DNA of 64,000 nucleotides from Anniella stebbinsi (lineage: Eukaryota; Chordata; Lepidosauria; Squamata; Anniellidae): the NCBI GenBank assembly GCA_029215795.1, contig JARDYH010000001.1, positions 352,928,154 through 352,992,153 of the forward strand, in the 5' to 3' direction. Position 1 is the stretch's first letter. Each line of letters starts with the position of its first letter. The notes below the pieces were generated by a model, which worked only from the letters and a program-made list of their open reading frames with translations, had not been told where the DNA came from and made no database searches. Both the position numbers and the translations under genes were made by a program. Shown piece by piece: positions 44,841 to 56,992 of the stretch.

Positions 44841-47800
44841 AGGAAAAAACAATAGAAAAATCTGTCAGTGGTACCTATGTTGGAAGGGAAAAGATGGAGA
44901 ACAGGACTGATGTACAACTGCTGTGTCTTATTCACTTAAGGCATTTGCTTAACTTCTAGGGTAGAAAGAGATAGGATGAAAGTTCACAGAGAATTGATGC
45001 ATGAAGTCATTATGGGGGAGACAAGAAGAAATTTGAGGGGGGAAATTACTTTGTGAGTCTCATCAGGTGCTAGATTTCTATTACCATTAATTTATTTTAC
45101 TTGGTTTATCTGGGCTGAGGGATTTTTCCTCCTTTTTGCTGGGCGAGTACTTTTCTTGCCTGCCCTAAACCTTCACAACGGAGGTGACTATAAATCTAAA
45201 TATGTGGACAGATTGTCTGTCTTTAGTTCTTACAGTGTTACCTTTCTTTATTCCCCTTCTCCATATCTCTTAAGCCATAGGTGGATATACACCTACCATC
45301 TTCTCTGTCTACCTTTGGATTAGGGTTGCCACCTGTTTGTACCTTTGTACAGATTTGTTTGTACTTTAGGAGTTCTAAATAGAATAAGCAAAACATTTAG
45401 GGAGGGAGTTTAGCTATATTGTATAGCAGAATCATCAGCATCCTAATGAATGTCTATCACTTCAGCCTCTAAAACTGTGTTTCATTTCTGGAGACATCAG
45501 GCAGAAAATGTGTTTTAAAAAGAACATGCCAGTTATTTTGTAGAAATATGTACTGCTATTGACCTGTTTGTCCTAAAAAAAACACCACAGATTACTTGTA
45601 CAAGAAAATCATGACAACTAGACACTAGTTTTCCAACACTGTATTTAAGAACTGAGATTATATTGGGGTTGCTAAAGTCCCTTGATGTCCTACTCATTTT
45701 GTCCCATTCAACTTTAATATGCCAGGTTAAAAAAGTGACAACCCTACAGCTAATAAAATAGGCTTTCACTTGTGAATGCTTGTGCCACAATAAACCAGGT
45801 AGCGTTCCAGGCAACCTTTTCGTTGCTATGAAGTCAAACAAGCTATTCACCAGGCAAAGGTGGAACAGCTGACAGAAAGGGGCTTGAGTTGACCAATAAG
45901 AGGCATTATTTTAGAAGTGTTGTGGAGGAGAAGCAAGGGAGCCTGCCAGAGCTAGGGGGCATGTGCTTAGGAACCCGATCGAAAGGGGGATTATCGTTTT
46001 ATGGCTGTCCTCATGCAGCTGGCCAACAGAGAACTGTGGAGGGCTCTTTGCCGAGCTACCGCTGAACCAGACTCAGCACACCAGCAGAGACAAAGTGCAG
46101 CAACTCACAGCTCAATCAGCTTCAACAGACATGCCAGGAATCAAGGTCCCAGAATAAAGCATTCATGGGCCACTGTGACTTCCTGGCCACTTGAGCTGCA
46201 ACCAGAAACACATTTTGCAAGATCCCTTTATATATTCCTTTTCCCATACTGGGTCTATAACAAACACAGCAACCTTCCTTTTTCCCCTAATAGCTGAAAA
46301 ATGGCCTTGTATCCTCAAACTGTATTATTCATTTAAAAAGCATACACACGCATCTAGAAATCATCTGTTATTTAAAACTGTATTTAGTCTCCGCTCCTGC
46401 TCTGTTGGAAGCGCTTTCCCTTTTGCTGTCTTGGCAGCAGTCAGAATGTAGTGCTACGACTTAAGCAATTAAACAAAAGCATACAAATCCGTACACACAC
46501 AAACGCACTTCGTATGAAGTTAACTTTCAGTCGGTAGTGATTAGAACTCAGTCAGGTTGCTGTCTTACTGGTTTCCAGTTGCAGCCAGCATTTACCTGAA
46601 GCCTTTGAGTTGGGATTGTTGATCATCACAAGCAGCATCTGTCGGAAACTTCTGAGTCTCACAGGCTGACAAGTTTATTTTATGCAAATTTCTGTTGTGA
46701 CTCCTCCACAGAGTTCGGGGCAGACAGCAACAATTTTAAAATATGACTTATATATATAGATAAACTGAATATTAACAATAACAGCACAACTTTTGATCAC
46801 CTGGTACTGAAATAAAAGCCATGCCTACAAGACATCTAGGAATCAAGGAATAGAAGAAACCAAATACCAGGAAGCACACCCAGTAAAAAAATGCCTCTCT
46901 ATTCACATTTGACATGCCAAGGGCATTATCAAGCCACAACGGGATATGGGAGAAGAGGCTCTAGATTCTATAGCATGTCTATCTCCCATATCCATCTTCT
47001 ACCACACAATACTTTTGCTTCCCAATTTTCCATTAAGAGAAGGATTCTTTGAGGTATCAAAAAGTAATTTATCATGAGTTTGTCACCATTTACTCGTTCT
47101 CTTTGGACCTATTGTATTGACAATGGATCATCATTGTGCAAGTGACTACTTTGTACAAAGATTTTTTTTCCAGGTATACAAACACAGGCAAGAAAGATTA
47201 AACTCTCCATAATCTGAACAGCATTACAACGTAGCATTTCCTCCTAATGCTTCTCCATCTCAAATGTCCCTGTTTGTAAGCTACACAGTTAGCGGGTTGA
47301 TCTGATAGCTACACATGCAAATCCAATAGGGGTACTTCATCCTTGGCAGAGAATCCAAAACTCTAGTCTACACAGGCTGCATTTGATTTTTGTCATTTAT
47401 CTTAAATGGCTAAGAGACTACCAGGGCAAAACATTTGTGTGAAGCTGTTGCCAAAACCACAAGTGAAGGGTCTAAATCCCCGGCGTAAATACTTGAGCTC
47501 CAAAGCATCGAGGATAAAATTTGTGTGCTTTGGTGAGCAGCAGCATTTTTGAATAGACTCTATGGACTTTGGGGATTTTTCTTCTTTTCTTTTGCAACCT
47601 TTTGATCTGACTTCAAATTGCTACACAAACAGGTAAAAGAAGTCACTGATAGGAACTGTATCTACATTACAATCTGGAGATGATGTTTTGTGCCAAACCA
47701 ATGAAAGCAGATGGCAGACTTGGGATGTCTAAATATACAGAAACAACTTTGCTCACCATTAGGAAAACAGAGCAGTAATGGCAGGATCTTTCAAATGCAT

Positions 47801-48229
47801 CAAAAAGGCAAGGTGGACAAGGGAGGCTTCCCGAAAATTATTTAAAATTTCAAGGGTTGTAAACATTGGTTTATAGAGAGAGAATGGGGTGTGAGAGAAA
47901 GTACAGTTACTATTGGCATTGTTCATTCAACTGAGCTGCACAGGAATGTGGAAATACATGTTAGACACAGAACTCGAAAGTGTGAGTTAGTTCTCCACAT
48001 GCCCTATGTTCACCACAATAATCACCTGTAATGCTTCCCAGAGAGGGCTAGGGTGGTAGTGCAATTGGAGGGTGATTCATAAGACCTTGCAGAAGTCACA
48101 CATCAGAGAGGTAGCCTCACTTCTGGGCAGCCGTAGGCAACAACGTAATAATAATGTTTAGAATTTATTTTCACGAACACTGAAAGAAGTTTCCATACAT
48201 CTTCAGCACAATCCTATCAAGGAGCGCCC
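44841..48229. other. unassigned sequence with possible regulatory stretches
   Basis: No repeats recognised over more than 3 kb. The block 46300-46760 is unique-looking and holds an octamer ATGCAAAT at 46682-46689, AAGCAATTAAACAAAAGC and GAAGTTAACTTTC palindromic motifs. The block 47460-47720 is similar in texture. Both are candidate conserved elements, untested. Open frames near 45533-46451 lack domains. Confidence 0.4.
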
Positions 48230-48249
48230 GGGGGGGGGGGGGGGGGGGG
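48230..48249. repeat. poly-G run
   Basis: Twenty consecutive G bases, preceded by CACAATCCTATC, a fragment of the CACAATCC MITE family, and by GGAGCGCCC. Confidence 0.9.
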
Positions 48250-48710
48250 CAGGGAGCTGAAGTCAAGGAATAGCATCTTGTCTTAAGGCCACTTTAGTAA
48301 GTTTACAGCTAAGGAGAGAGATGACCTTCCAACTGATAGCTAACCACTTTGTCACACTAGATAATCCCTGGAGCTTGGCCATCATCACAACAGAAAGTGA
48401 GAAACTACTAGAACTAAGCCAAATTTTGGGGGGAAACATTTTTCCTGAGAAAATAGGTGAGATTTTTCTTTTTCTCTACCCCTGCACCTCCCCACCCCAG
48501 ACACCAGAAAACAAGACCACTTTGGAAAACTTTCTCTGAATATTTGTCAACATTTTATTGTGATGATCGCAATTCCCTACCCCCATGTCTGAGAGCAAAT
48601 CTAGGTCCAGGATATTGTGAAGGACGCAAAATTTTAAATTATTTTTATTAATTGTATCCACTCTGGAAACTTTTGATATTGGGCAGGTTAAAAATATTTT
48701 AATTGAGCAA

Positions 48711-48770
48711 TTAAGGCACAATCCTATGCATCCTTAAACAGAAAAAATACTTTTTTTTCTTTCATAATAT
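48711..48770. mobile_element. CACAATCC-family MITE fragment
   Basis: TTAAGGCACAATCCTATGCA followed by CCTTAAACAGAAAAAATAC matches the left half of the family seen at 53149 and 61885. The right half is absent. Confidence 0.5.
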
Positions 48771-50478
48771 GCAGAGGATAGCATCCCACATTAATAAAAT
48801 GTTGACCGGGCTACTAAACTTGGGGGGAGGAGAGAAGCTATGATATTGCCACTGCTAATGGGGAGCCTCACCCCTGAGAAATTCATCTGCCCACAAACAG
48901 GGCGGAGAAAGTTTGAGAGGCCATTTACGCACAGGGTCTAGAAAGCAGAAGCACAAACAATTCACATTTTTTCGTTCCAAATGTCTCTCTAGCATTTGAA
49001 ACAACTTGACGGGGAAGGAACCAGAATGTACAAATGCCACAGGTCTCAACGTGCAGTGCAACCTATTCTGACCAAGCTGTGCAGTCTGTCTCCACAGACC
49101 ACACCTCTATTAAATATGAGGATGGCAGGTACCTCCTGCGTTGAGTCACTGCCCTCTGACTCTTGAGTGGATGTCAGCCTGACCCTGAGACAATCAGGGT
49201 TACAGCTTCCCTCAGTTAAACCGAAGTGATCCTTACTGGGAAAAGTACGTGAAATGATAAGTAACACTATACTACAAAATCCAATGTGGTTGTAGATCTC
49301 TATAACTCACCTACACCAAGGGCAAACGTTAAAAAGAAATATTTTAATTAATAAATATTTTTTTAAAAAAAAATCTCAGATCAATATTAAATATTTTGAA
49401 AGAAAAGAATACTCCCATGATAACAAAATTAGGTTTCAACAATTTCAGAATAGAATGATGTTTTAAAAAAGAATTCTCCAATAATATCTGATAACTGAAT
49501 TGAATGTTTTTAAAAAGTATAGGAGAACATGTTTTTTAAAAAAATCCTCGAAAACGACTACGACAACTTATCTGTTGGCTAAAACGATAAAGACATTTTG
49601 TTTATCTTTTCATTGCAGAAAATACAGTGGTTTTATATTTTATCCAGCTCAGCACCTGAGCACTCTATAATTACATCCCTGATGTTGCTCCTCAGACCAA
49701 TTGTAAAGGCTACATGACATCTGCATGCAGTGTCCCCATCAGAGAGATGGGGAGGAGATTTGTGCCCATATTAACTGCTTTGTGCAAACAGCAAAGGACA
49801 CTTCTTTTTAAATCATTCCAGTTGTACCTCTTGTGGTGATCTAGCTTTAAGAGACTTCAGGATTAATCACATCACATGTCTAACATTTACTCTGGATTTT
49901 GGAGAGAAACAAGGCTTGTTATATAAGGAAATGTGGAAATCAAGAGGAGCCACTTGGTGCTTATGCATGTTATGTTCATTTCTCTTACAATTTACATTAA
50001 TACATCTTTTTCTGTTATATATACTCCTGTATTCTTCAACATTTCATGTATTACCAAGCCATATAACCCCAACTACAAGCAATTGAAATTGTGCAGAATC
50101 AACACAAGCTCCTCTGATATGCACTGAGAACACAACTAATTTCAGTTAGATTTATGCCCCTGAATTTCATGGTGAATTTGTACCCAGTAAATAATTATTG
50201 GTTCCAATGGTACACCCAGTGTTGTTCAAAGCAGGCACTGCTTGTTAAAAAAAAAAGTGATATATTCTTACACAAATTATGGCAAAGTCTAGAATTCTAA
50301 ATTTGCTTGTGCTCTCAGAAAATCCAACCTGCACTTCCACCCCCCCACCCCGGAATCCTACGTCGTTATTATCGTCATCCTCACTACGTATACTAATAAA
50401 TGTCTCAATGCTCTGAGTGTCAGTCCTTTAATAGCCAAAATGGCAACACCCGTGCACAAGAGCTATCAACATGCTCTA
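48771..50478. other. unassigned non-coding sequence
   Basis: AT-rich, with A/T runs at 49340-49372 and 49530-49545. The stretch 49550-49640 (CGAAAACGACTACGACAAC, AAAACGATAAAGAC) is repeat-free. Nothing else recognised. Confidence 0.45.

Positions 50479-50532
<54 letters not shown>
50479..50532. repeat. compound (TG)n / (TA)n microsatellite
   Basis: A TG run (50479-50502) passes directly into a TA run ending at 50532. Confidence 0.95.
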
Positions 50533-50533
<1 letters not shown>

Positions 50534-52371
50534 CATTTAGAAAAAGAAACCCAAGGGTGCAAAAAGAAAGAAACAGAAAAACCAAAACAGCCCTATGAGG
50601 ACTGGCCGTATGCAGTGGATACATAACGCTGACTGTCCTCGCTGGCAGGCCAAAAACTGGGTGTGAAAGGGAATGAAATGAAGCATTGTGGGGGAGGGCA
50701 TTTCTGACTGGATGGAACACTGAACTTCCACACTGCAACAGTTTCTTGCATTTCCTACATATGCATTCTAATGCAAATTGCATCTCGGAAAACTCAAAGT
50801 AGTTTCAATGAATGACTGAAACCAAAGCAGATTATAATTTCTCTTGTTCGATACTGTTGTTGGACTTGTTGGCCAATGAAGAGCAAAGACATTACAGTTT
50901 GGTCCATCGGGGTGGGGGGGGAGAGACATGTTTCCATCTGCCGAAAAGGGTGGATAGATATGTAAAGCGCTCCTTACCAGTCTAAAAATTCAAATTGCAT
51001 CACTACTCCTATGGTCCACGTAGTTAACATTCAGAAAACCTAAAATAACAGCAGGGAGTCAACATTTACTAATTAGAAATGAAGAGCAGCAACTCCGCTC
51101 TAGAAACTATATTCAATACTAGGGCTGATCAACCTTGGATCACATGACGTAGCACTTGTATTAGTGCTTCCTTATTAAAAAAAAAAAAAAAAACTTTTGT
51201 AGAGAGTCGACCTTATACTACAGGGATATACCAGAAAATGCAATTCAATCTATCTGTCCCTTTAGGACAACATATTATAAACTACAGTTATGTGGCCAAG
51301 TCACTTTCAGAACTAGTACAATAGAAGATTTAATTTTATTTGGGTGTTGCCATTTTAATTTTTCCCAGAGGAAAACAAGGCTTAGAACTGGAGTTTCCTA
51401 TATCAGGAGCTATCTTGTATTCTCATAAGTGCCCACCCCACCCCACCCCTCTTCATGGAAGAACGCCAATAACTGTGGTTTGAATTTAAGTCTGCAATCT
51501 CTCTGATACTTTGATTTTTCTGTATAGCCATTAGGGGAAAGAGAGAGAAAATCTCTCCATTAACACAGCCAATTTCTGTAGCACAAGCTGCCTCCATCCA
51601 GCATAGGAAGCTAGTTCCCAGCAAGGTGAACTGGAATTTTAAATAACAGAAGTATTGCCATTATTAATTATCACTTGTACTTTTACCCCACCTTTCACCA
51701 AACATTCCCAAATGCGAATGAACCTGAAACAGAGTTCCTAGGCCTGGATTAAATATCTTTGCTGCAGATGGGGAGCTCAGAGTTTGAGGCTGTAGACTTG
51801 ATGAATACCAAACACATCTATGAAAAAAAAATGTATTTCCTCTCCCATTCCCTTAAGTTACTCCCTCCCCCCACCAAAAAGAAAGAGCAATCAAAGAAAG
51901 TCAAACCACAAAATCCAAATGAAATTTAAAACATTACACACAAAAAGACTTGAGCAGCCACATTTAAGGTATGTTCCTCATTTATTTTCATTTGTATCTA
52001 GGAACTGTGGGAAATGCTGCTAATGCATAACTGTACCCGCATATTTAAAAATAAACAAAAACCTGTGCAAGGGCGCAGTTTTAGTATTCGTTCTTTTCTC
52101 TTTTTTCTGCTTCAGATGGTTTGAGAAGGAAGCATAGCTTCTTTTTAAAGATATTTCTGGTCTTAATGTTCAATATGCCCTGCCAACACAAAGGCCATTT
52201 GCTTCCTTGTATCAAGTGTGGCTGTGTAAGTTCTGTGAGAATTATTTTCAGTTCTCACAAATATCTTCCAAGCTAGGCTGTTGTTATCCCCATTTAACTG
52301 AATGGAAAACTACCGGCTGCTTCAAAAATGATGGAAACACAATGAACAAGTCTGTATATTATGTGTACATG
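50533..52371. other. unassigned non-coding sequence
   Basis: Plain sequence with a poly-A run at about 51177-51193 and a poly-G run near 50910-50921. No gene or complete repeat. Confidence 0.45.
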
Positions 52372-52438
52372 CAGTGTTCCTTTTAATATACGTCAGCAAT
52401 TGGGCGGCATAGAAATGAAATGAAATAAATAAATAAGC
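52372..52438 (+). mobile_element. L2-like LINE tail fragment
   Basis: CGTCAGCAATTGGGCGGCAT followed by AGAAATGAAATGAAATAAAT is the terminal tail of the L2-like family represented at 40345-40668 and 53474-54535. Confidence 0.6.
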
Positions 52439-52469
52439 ATCTTTTTCCTTTCTTTTTTAACACTGTACA

Positions 52470-52670
52470 CATATTAAATAACCCTACAACAGGCCATGGT
52501 TTATTTGAGGGTTGTTTCCCCCCCCCAAAACCCTTGCAACATAGCAAACCAGGGCAACCCCCCACTGGGAGTTCAATATTCAAAATGGCCACCAGCATGT
52601 GCCACAATCCATCATGGCTTAAATAAACCACTGTGGGCTGGGTGATTGTGCGAATCCAATCTGTGTATCT
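52470..52670. mobile_element. possible MITE with GGTTTATTT arms
   Basis: CCATGGTTTATTTGAGGG near the left and CTTAAATAAACCACTGTGG near the right are inverted, and AACCCTTGCAACATAGC is internal. Boundaries and duplication not defined. Confidence 0.35.
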
Positions 52671-53148
52671 CACAGGTAGCCAGAATTACGCTGGATCTCA
52701 TGCAATAGACTTGCAGTATACATACAGTTAAAAAGAGATTCCCACGGCTCTCAATAGAATGCAGGTGTATGTATGCGGTATACAGGTGTGTTTCTGCTGT
52801 CTACAGTAAGATGTGAAAGTGGCTTGGGAGCGTTGTGACATGGGAGCCATAAATCACCTTTGAACCTCAATCCGCTATGTTTATGTTAACATCTGGCCAC
52901 TGCAAATGCAGAAGAAAAAACAGAGGGGAGGCATTTGTAATGCAAATGAACATTCCTGCAAGTGCAGTTTTTACATTCATGTTGCAAAAGGAATGAAACA
53001 AGAGCTGCTCAAATCCCATGTGTGCAAATGCCCTTGTATTCTAAGAGAGCAGGATGCAGAATTAAAATCCAGTCCAACAAGGAACTGTTTTGGCCATGAG
53101 CATGTGGCTAGGCCAATGGATGGATGGCACAAAGGGGTCTGAAGTTTT

Positions 53149-53266
53149 TAAGTGTGCAATCCTATGCAAGTCTAGACAGAAAGAAAGTCCTACAACTGGC
53201 TGGGGAATTATGGGAGTTGTAGGAAGTATTTTTTTTTCTATCTAAGCATGCATAGGATTGTGCCCT
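53149..53266. mobile_element. short MITE, CACAATCC family
   Basis: AAGTGTGCAATCCTATGCAA and CATGCATAGGATTGTGCCCT are inverted ends. AAGTCCTACAACTGGC is answered by GGGAGTTGTAGG. TTA-like bases border both sides. Confidence 0.7.
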
Positions 53267-53280
53267 AAAAGAAACATCTG

Positions 53281-53472
53281 TCTTGGTCAACCAGCATCAA
53301 GAGGCTGTAAGCCTATATACCCAGCTGTTTGGGAACATGGGTGAGAGGTTGCTGTTGCATTGCGTCCTTCTTGTCGTTCCCTGGTCAACAGCTTGTTGGC
53401 CACTGGGTGAACAGATTACTGTACTAGATGGACCTTTGGTCTGATCCAGCATGGCTCTTCTTATGTTCTTAT
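53281..53472 (+). mobile_element. SINE-like repeat with TCTTATGTTCTTATG tail
   Basis: Motifs in order: CTGTAAGCCTATATACCCAG, TCCCTGGTCAACAGCTTG, TTGGCCACTGGGTGAACAG, CTAGATGGACCTTTGGTC and CATGGCTCTTCTTATGTTC. Same family as 11505-11722. It directly abuts the LINE remnant that follows, so one may have inserted beside the other. Confidence 0.75.
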
Positions 53473-53473
53473 T

Positions 53474-54535
53474 AAAGCTACAGTTCGGAAGCTACAGCTT
53501 GTGCAAAATGCAGCGGCCAGATTGATAACTGGGACCAGAAGGTTTGAGCATATAAGACCTACTCTGGCCCGCTTGCATTGGCTGCCTATATGTTTCTGAG
53601 CCCGATTCAAGGTGCTGGTTTTAACCTATAAAGCCTTACACGGCTTGGGACCACAATACCTGATGGAACGCCTCTCCCGACATGAACCTACCTGTACACT
53701 ACGATCCACATCTAAGGTCCTCCTCCGAGTGCCTACTCCGAGGGAAGCTCGGAGGTCGGCAACAAGAGAGAGGGCCTTCTCTGTGGTAGCCCCGCAATTG
53801 TGGAATGATCTCCCTGACAAGGTCCGCCTGGCGCCAACATTGTTATCTTTTCAGCGCCAGGTCAAGACTTTCCTCTTCTCTCAGGCGTTTAGCAATATCT
53901 GATGAGACTGGGTGTGATGATACCCCACATTTCTGTCGCCTTAAGTATGTCTGGATTAGTGTGTTTGGAGAGTGTGGAATGTTGGACTGAGTGGGTGTGG
54001 CTGCTGATGCTGGGAAAGGGAGGGGGAGGAGTATATATTGTGTGAGGGAGTGTTTTAGATTATCTTATTGTCTTATTGTCTTGGTTGGGTGGAGGGTAGT
54101 TAAGTGGATGATAGCTGTGTGTGTTCTAGTCAGGAGTGTGTGAAGAGATTATAAATACCTAGGATTATTAACAAGATTGTTTGAAGTATTAAGAATAGGC
54201 AAGAATATTCAAAACCCTTAACACCCTTTTCCCCTCTGCTATAAGGGAAAAGTGGTGCGTCTTTTGCCCTTCCCTCAAGTATTTAAGTGTTGGGGATTAG
54301 CCTGAGAGGGGTGTGCTCATCTAGGCCTAGTGCTTGAGGCTGTGGCGGCACACTGGGTTTGTTTTGTTTTTAGGCTTATAGCTTTTTTAAGTTATTATAG
54401 TGGTTTTAAATGTGTGTGTATATTGTATGTTTTTGCTGTTTTAATTTTGTAGATTGTTTTAATCTTATGTGAACCGCCCAGAGAGCTTTGGCTATGGGGC
54501 GGTATACAAATGTAATAAAATAAATAAATAAATAA
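53474..54535 (+). mobile_element. L2-like LINE, 5'-truncated 3' end with tail
   Basis: The best-preserved LINE in the window. It starts inside the reverse-transcriptase frame, continues through a long 3' untranslated part, and ends with GAACCGCCCAGAGAGCTTTG, GGGGCGGTATACAAATG and an AAATA repeat. This tail and the protein end are characteristic of L2-like LINEs of reptiles. The 5' part, including the catalytic motifs of the polymerase and the endonuclease, is missing, so it cannot move by itself. Confidence 0.85.
53495..53902 (+). pseudogene. broken C-terminal end of an L2-like reverse transcriptase
   Basis: The translated frame contains QNAAARLITGTRR, LHWLPI, FKVLVLTYKALHGLGP, RAFSVVAPQLWNDLP and QVKTFLF, the well-known conserved C-terminal region of LINE reverse transcriptases in the L2 group. 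An in-frame TGA at 53597-53599 interrupts it, plausibly a CGA codon changed by CpG decay. Downstream of it the frame is open to the TGA at 53903-53905. The polymerase core (FADD-type motif) lies upstream and is absent. This is a dead transposon gene, not a host gene. Confidence 0.85.
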
Positions 54536-55379
54536 TTCACTTATATCTTTGCCTTCAGAAAGAGCTGTGTGTAATTATTTCTGCTATTTCTAGGCTTTTC
54601 CATTGACCTTGTAGCATGCCTACACACATGACTCATATACAGTGATCCTCCTTTTGCTAAAATTTCAAAGAAAGTTAGTAAAGCCTTTACAAATACAGGT
54701 TGATTCACTGCCTCTTTCCTTATTGCAATAAAAAAGGGGATTGTTTTCCATGCCTTTTTTTTTAACAGTGGAAAATTTATAAAACACACGCACATCCCTA
54801 CACCTCTGCATCCCATATGAAATTATACACATATGAGGAGACTTATACAGAGGTTCAAATATTTTAACACAACACACAAAGCGAGGCACACAGAGATACG
54901 ACACGTAAACATGCAGAGCATGCACTAGCATGCAGAAGGGCACTCTGAACTGCAACACACTAAATGCACGCTCAGATGTACCCACGCATAAGCCGTATCT
55001 TTCGAAACAAACACACACATGGTGCACGTTTTCAAATTCTCAATCAAGAATCACACAATGAGTGATGTCTACTAGTCTCTTCAAGTTCGTACACATCTTG
55101 AGACTTGCTTGCAATTTTCTTTTTTTTCTTTTTTTTTCTTTTTTTTCTTTTTTTTGGCATGCTAAGGATTCCTTCTGAATTGATACATTTCTTTATAGTC
55201 AGGATTTCTACCGATTTGGTATAAATGAGTCATAGATCAAGAAAAGCAATGTTCAGAGCAAGAGAAGAACAGAGGCTGCAAGTGAGGGACACTGGCACAA
55301 AAACTTGACAGTCCCCTAACTGCCTCCCCCTCCTCTATCCACCCCCCCCTTCCCATGCCAAGACATTAATTCTCACAAG
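54536..55379. other. unassigned sequence with polypyrimidine tract
   Basis: Includes a CA-rich stretch rich in ACACA near 54784-55022 (minus open frames there are artefacts) and a T/C tract. No gene recognised. Confidence 0.45.
55115..55155. repeat. polypyrimidine tract with ~9-bp periodicity
   Basis: Runs of seven to nine T separated by single C (TTTTTTTTC units repeated), a mirror-symmetric homopyrimidine tract. Confidence 0.85.
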
Positions 55380-55530
55380 TCGGAGAAAATTACTATGCAT
55401 GAATGCAAAAAGCATGATCAGGAGTAATTAACATGGCTTCATATGCAAATTTTATTAATGCAGAAGTACAAAGTCATTATGCAAATGAAACTTACGTCAA
55501 CTCTCTTGACAAATATTCATCTCTGAAGCT
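55380..55530. promoter_or_regulatory. candidate conserved enhancer with octamer sites
   Basis: Repeat-free sequence with two perfect octamers ATGCAAAT (55443-55450 and 55479-55486). It also has several homeodomain-type cores (AGTAATTAACATG, TTTATTAATGC) and an ATGCATGAATGC-type site. Density and spacing resemble deeply conserved developmental enhancers. Conservation is inferred, not measured. Confidence 0.5.
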
Positions 55531-55779
55531 CAAGTTTCTCCCTTTTTTAAAAAAAACGCTCTTTCAATTTAAAATAAAATAAAATAAAATAGAAAGGGGA
55601 GTGGGTAGGTGTTGAGGACTATATGACAAGCTTGCGAAGTTGTTTTTCAACCAGAAAAAAAAATATTCTTGCATTGTTGGGGGGGGGGGTTCGTTGTTGT
55701 TGTTGTTGTTGGCAGGTACACGACAGCTCATAGAGAAAAGCGGGAGGAGGGGAAGAGAAAGCTACCAGCAGCAGGCAGC

Positions 55780-56060
55780 CAATCAAAACGCCAGCGGCAG
55801 TAATGAGCGCGATTGATGACTGTTTGGCTTTACTGCAGGGTAATGAACTAGAATCCAGTCTGAGGAGGAAAAAAAAATATGAATATTCATGAAGCTGTGC
55901 TCCTGCCTTTGATGATTAAAGAAATTTTTAATATTCAAATAAGCGCTTGCCAAGTGATTAACAAAGAACAAGCACGCAGGAATATGGAAATAGAGCTGCG
56001 GAAGATTTGGGAGTCACAGCCTATGCAGCAAAGACAGCACAAAATTTTACAAACAAGATA
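55780..56060. promoter_or_regulatory. candidate conserved enhancer with POU palindrome
   Basis: Repeat-free and low in simple sequence. Contains the perfect palindrome ATGAATATTCAT (55879-55890), a form bound by POU-domain dimers. Others are CCAATCAAAACGCC (CCAAT-type), GCGCGATTGATGAC (PBX/MEIS-like TGATTGAT/TGACTG context), TTTGATGATTAAAG and GTGATTAACAAAG (TCF/HNF1-like). A 60-codon plus frame (55879-56061) is open but matches nothing I know and starts on the palindrome. Together with 55380-55530 this is the strongest regulatory candidate here. Confidence 0.5.
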
Positions 56061-56684
56061 GGCAGATAACCCGACTGAATTCGCACATTTTAAAAAAAAA
56101 AATAGCAAAAATAAAAATTCATTGGTTCAATATTTTATCAGTTGCTTTGTTTTAAAAGTGTAGGGTGGAAAAAAGGCCTAAGTGGGTAGTAAGATTGGAT
56201 CAGAGAAGGGGGAAAGCATAATTAAATACACTGTTTGCTCACAGACGAAAAGCCCATTTCCTCACAAAGCCTACCCTAAGAAGAGGATTGGGCTTTTTTT
56301 AATTATTATTTTCTGGTTAGAAACTGATAGAGCTACAAAAGAATAACTCTACCGGGAGACGTGATGCATTGCTTTTCATAATGTGATCCCGAAAGGTGTT
56401 AATTGTGTCATGGATGGTGTAGAGAACATCATCTCTTTAACTGCAATCCAAATAGCATGTTCTCAGTGGAAGCAAATGCTCAGAAAAGACTATACACAAT
56501 GAACTTCAAACCTAACATAACCTAGAATCTGGCCAATCCCAAACCTATACAGAGTGTTAGATTAACAACAACTTTGTGCTTTTCTATTACACAACGACAT
56601 TTGTATAAAACATATTCAAGGCAATGCACTCACACTGTGTTCTGGGTAGTATCCTATAGCCAGGATTGCATGTAAAATATATTG
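56061..56684. other. unassigned non-coding sequence
   Basis: AT-rich flank of the enhancer candidate; no repeat or gene recognised. Confidence 0.45.
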
Positions 56685-56992
56685 GGTTGGATCCAGACAC
56701 TCCCTTCCACAAATGGGAGGGCTCCTTCTGTTTGCAGAAGGGACTCAGATCCAGTGAGGACTCCCAATAGAGGGAGGGCAGGAGGTGATTTTTGCCAATT
56801 CCACCATCCCCTGGCAACCCCCTGGGCCTTCCAAAAAGCTATTCCAGGGATTGAGGGAACCCTCTACAACAGCGTGTGACGTGACACTGGGGACCAGAAG
56901 CAAGAATTGGCAAACATCACCTCTTTCTGCCTACCTCCAGCGGAGTGTCCTGTGAGAAGGCACTCCGCTCATGGGAAGTCTAGATCAAACCA
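56685..56992. mobile_element. MITE with GGGTTGGATCCAGAC ends
   Basis: Inverted ends GGGTTGGATCCAGACACTCC and GGAAGTCTAGATCAAACC, plus inner inverted ACTCCC/GGAGTG-type motifs around a GC-richer interior (GAGGGAGGGCAGGAGG). Target duplication is not clear. Confidence 0.6.

Noticed and set aside
53612..53902. 96-codon frame as a host gene
   Set aside because: It is the C-terminal end of an L2-like reverse transcriptase, begins at a GTG and has an upstream in-frame stop within the same LINE.
55879..56061. 60-codon plus frame in the enhancer candidate
   Set aside because: Starts at the POU-like palindrome and matches no known protein; open frames of this size are common by chance.
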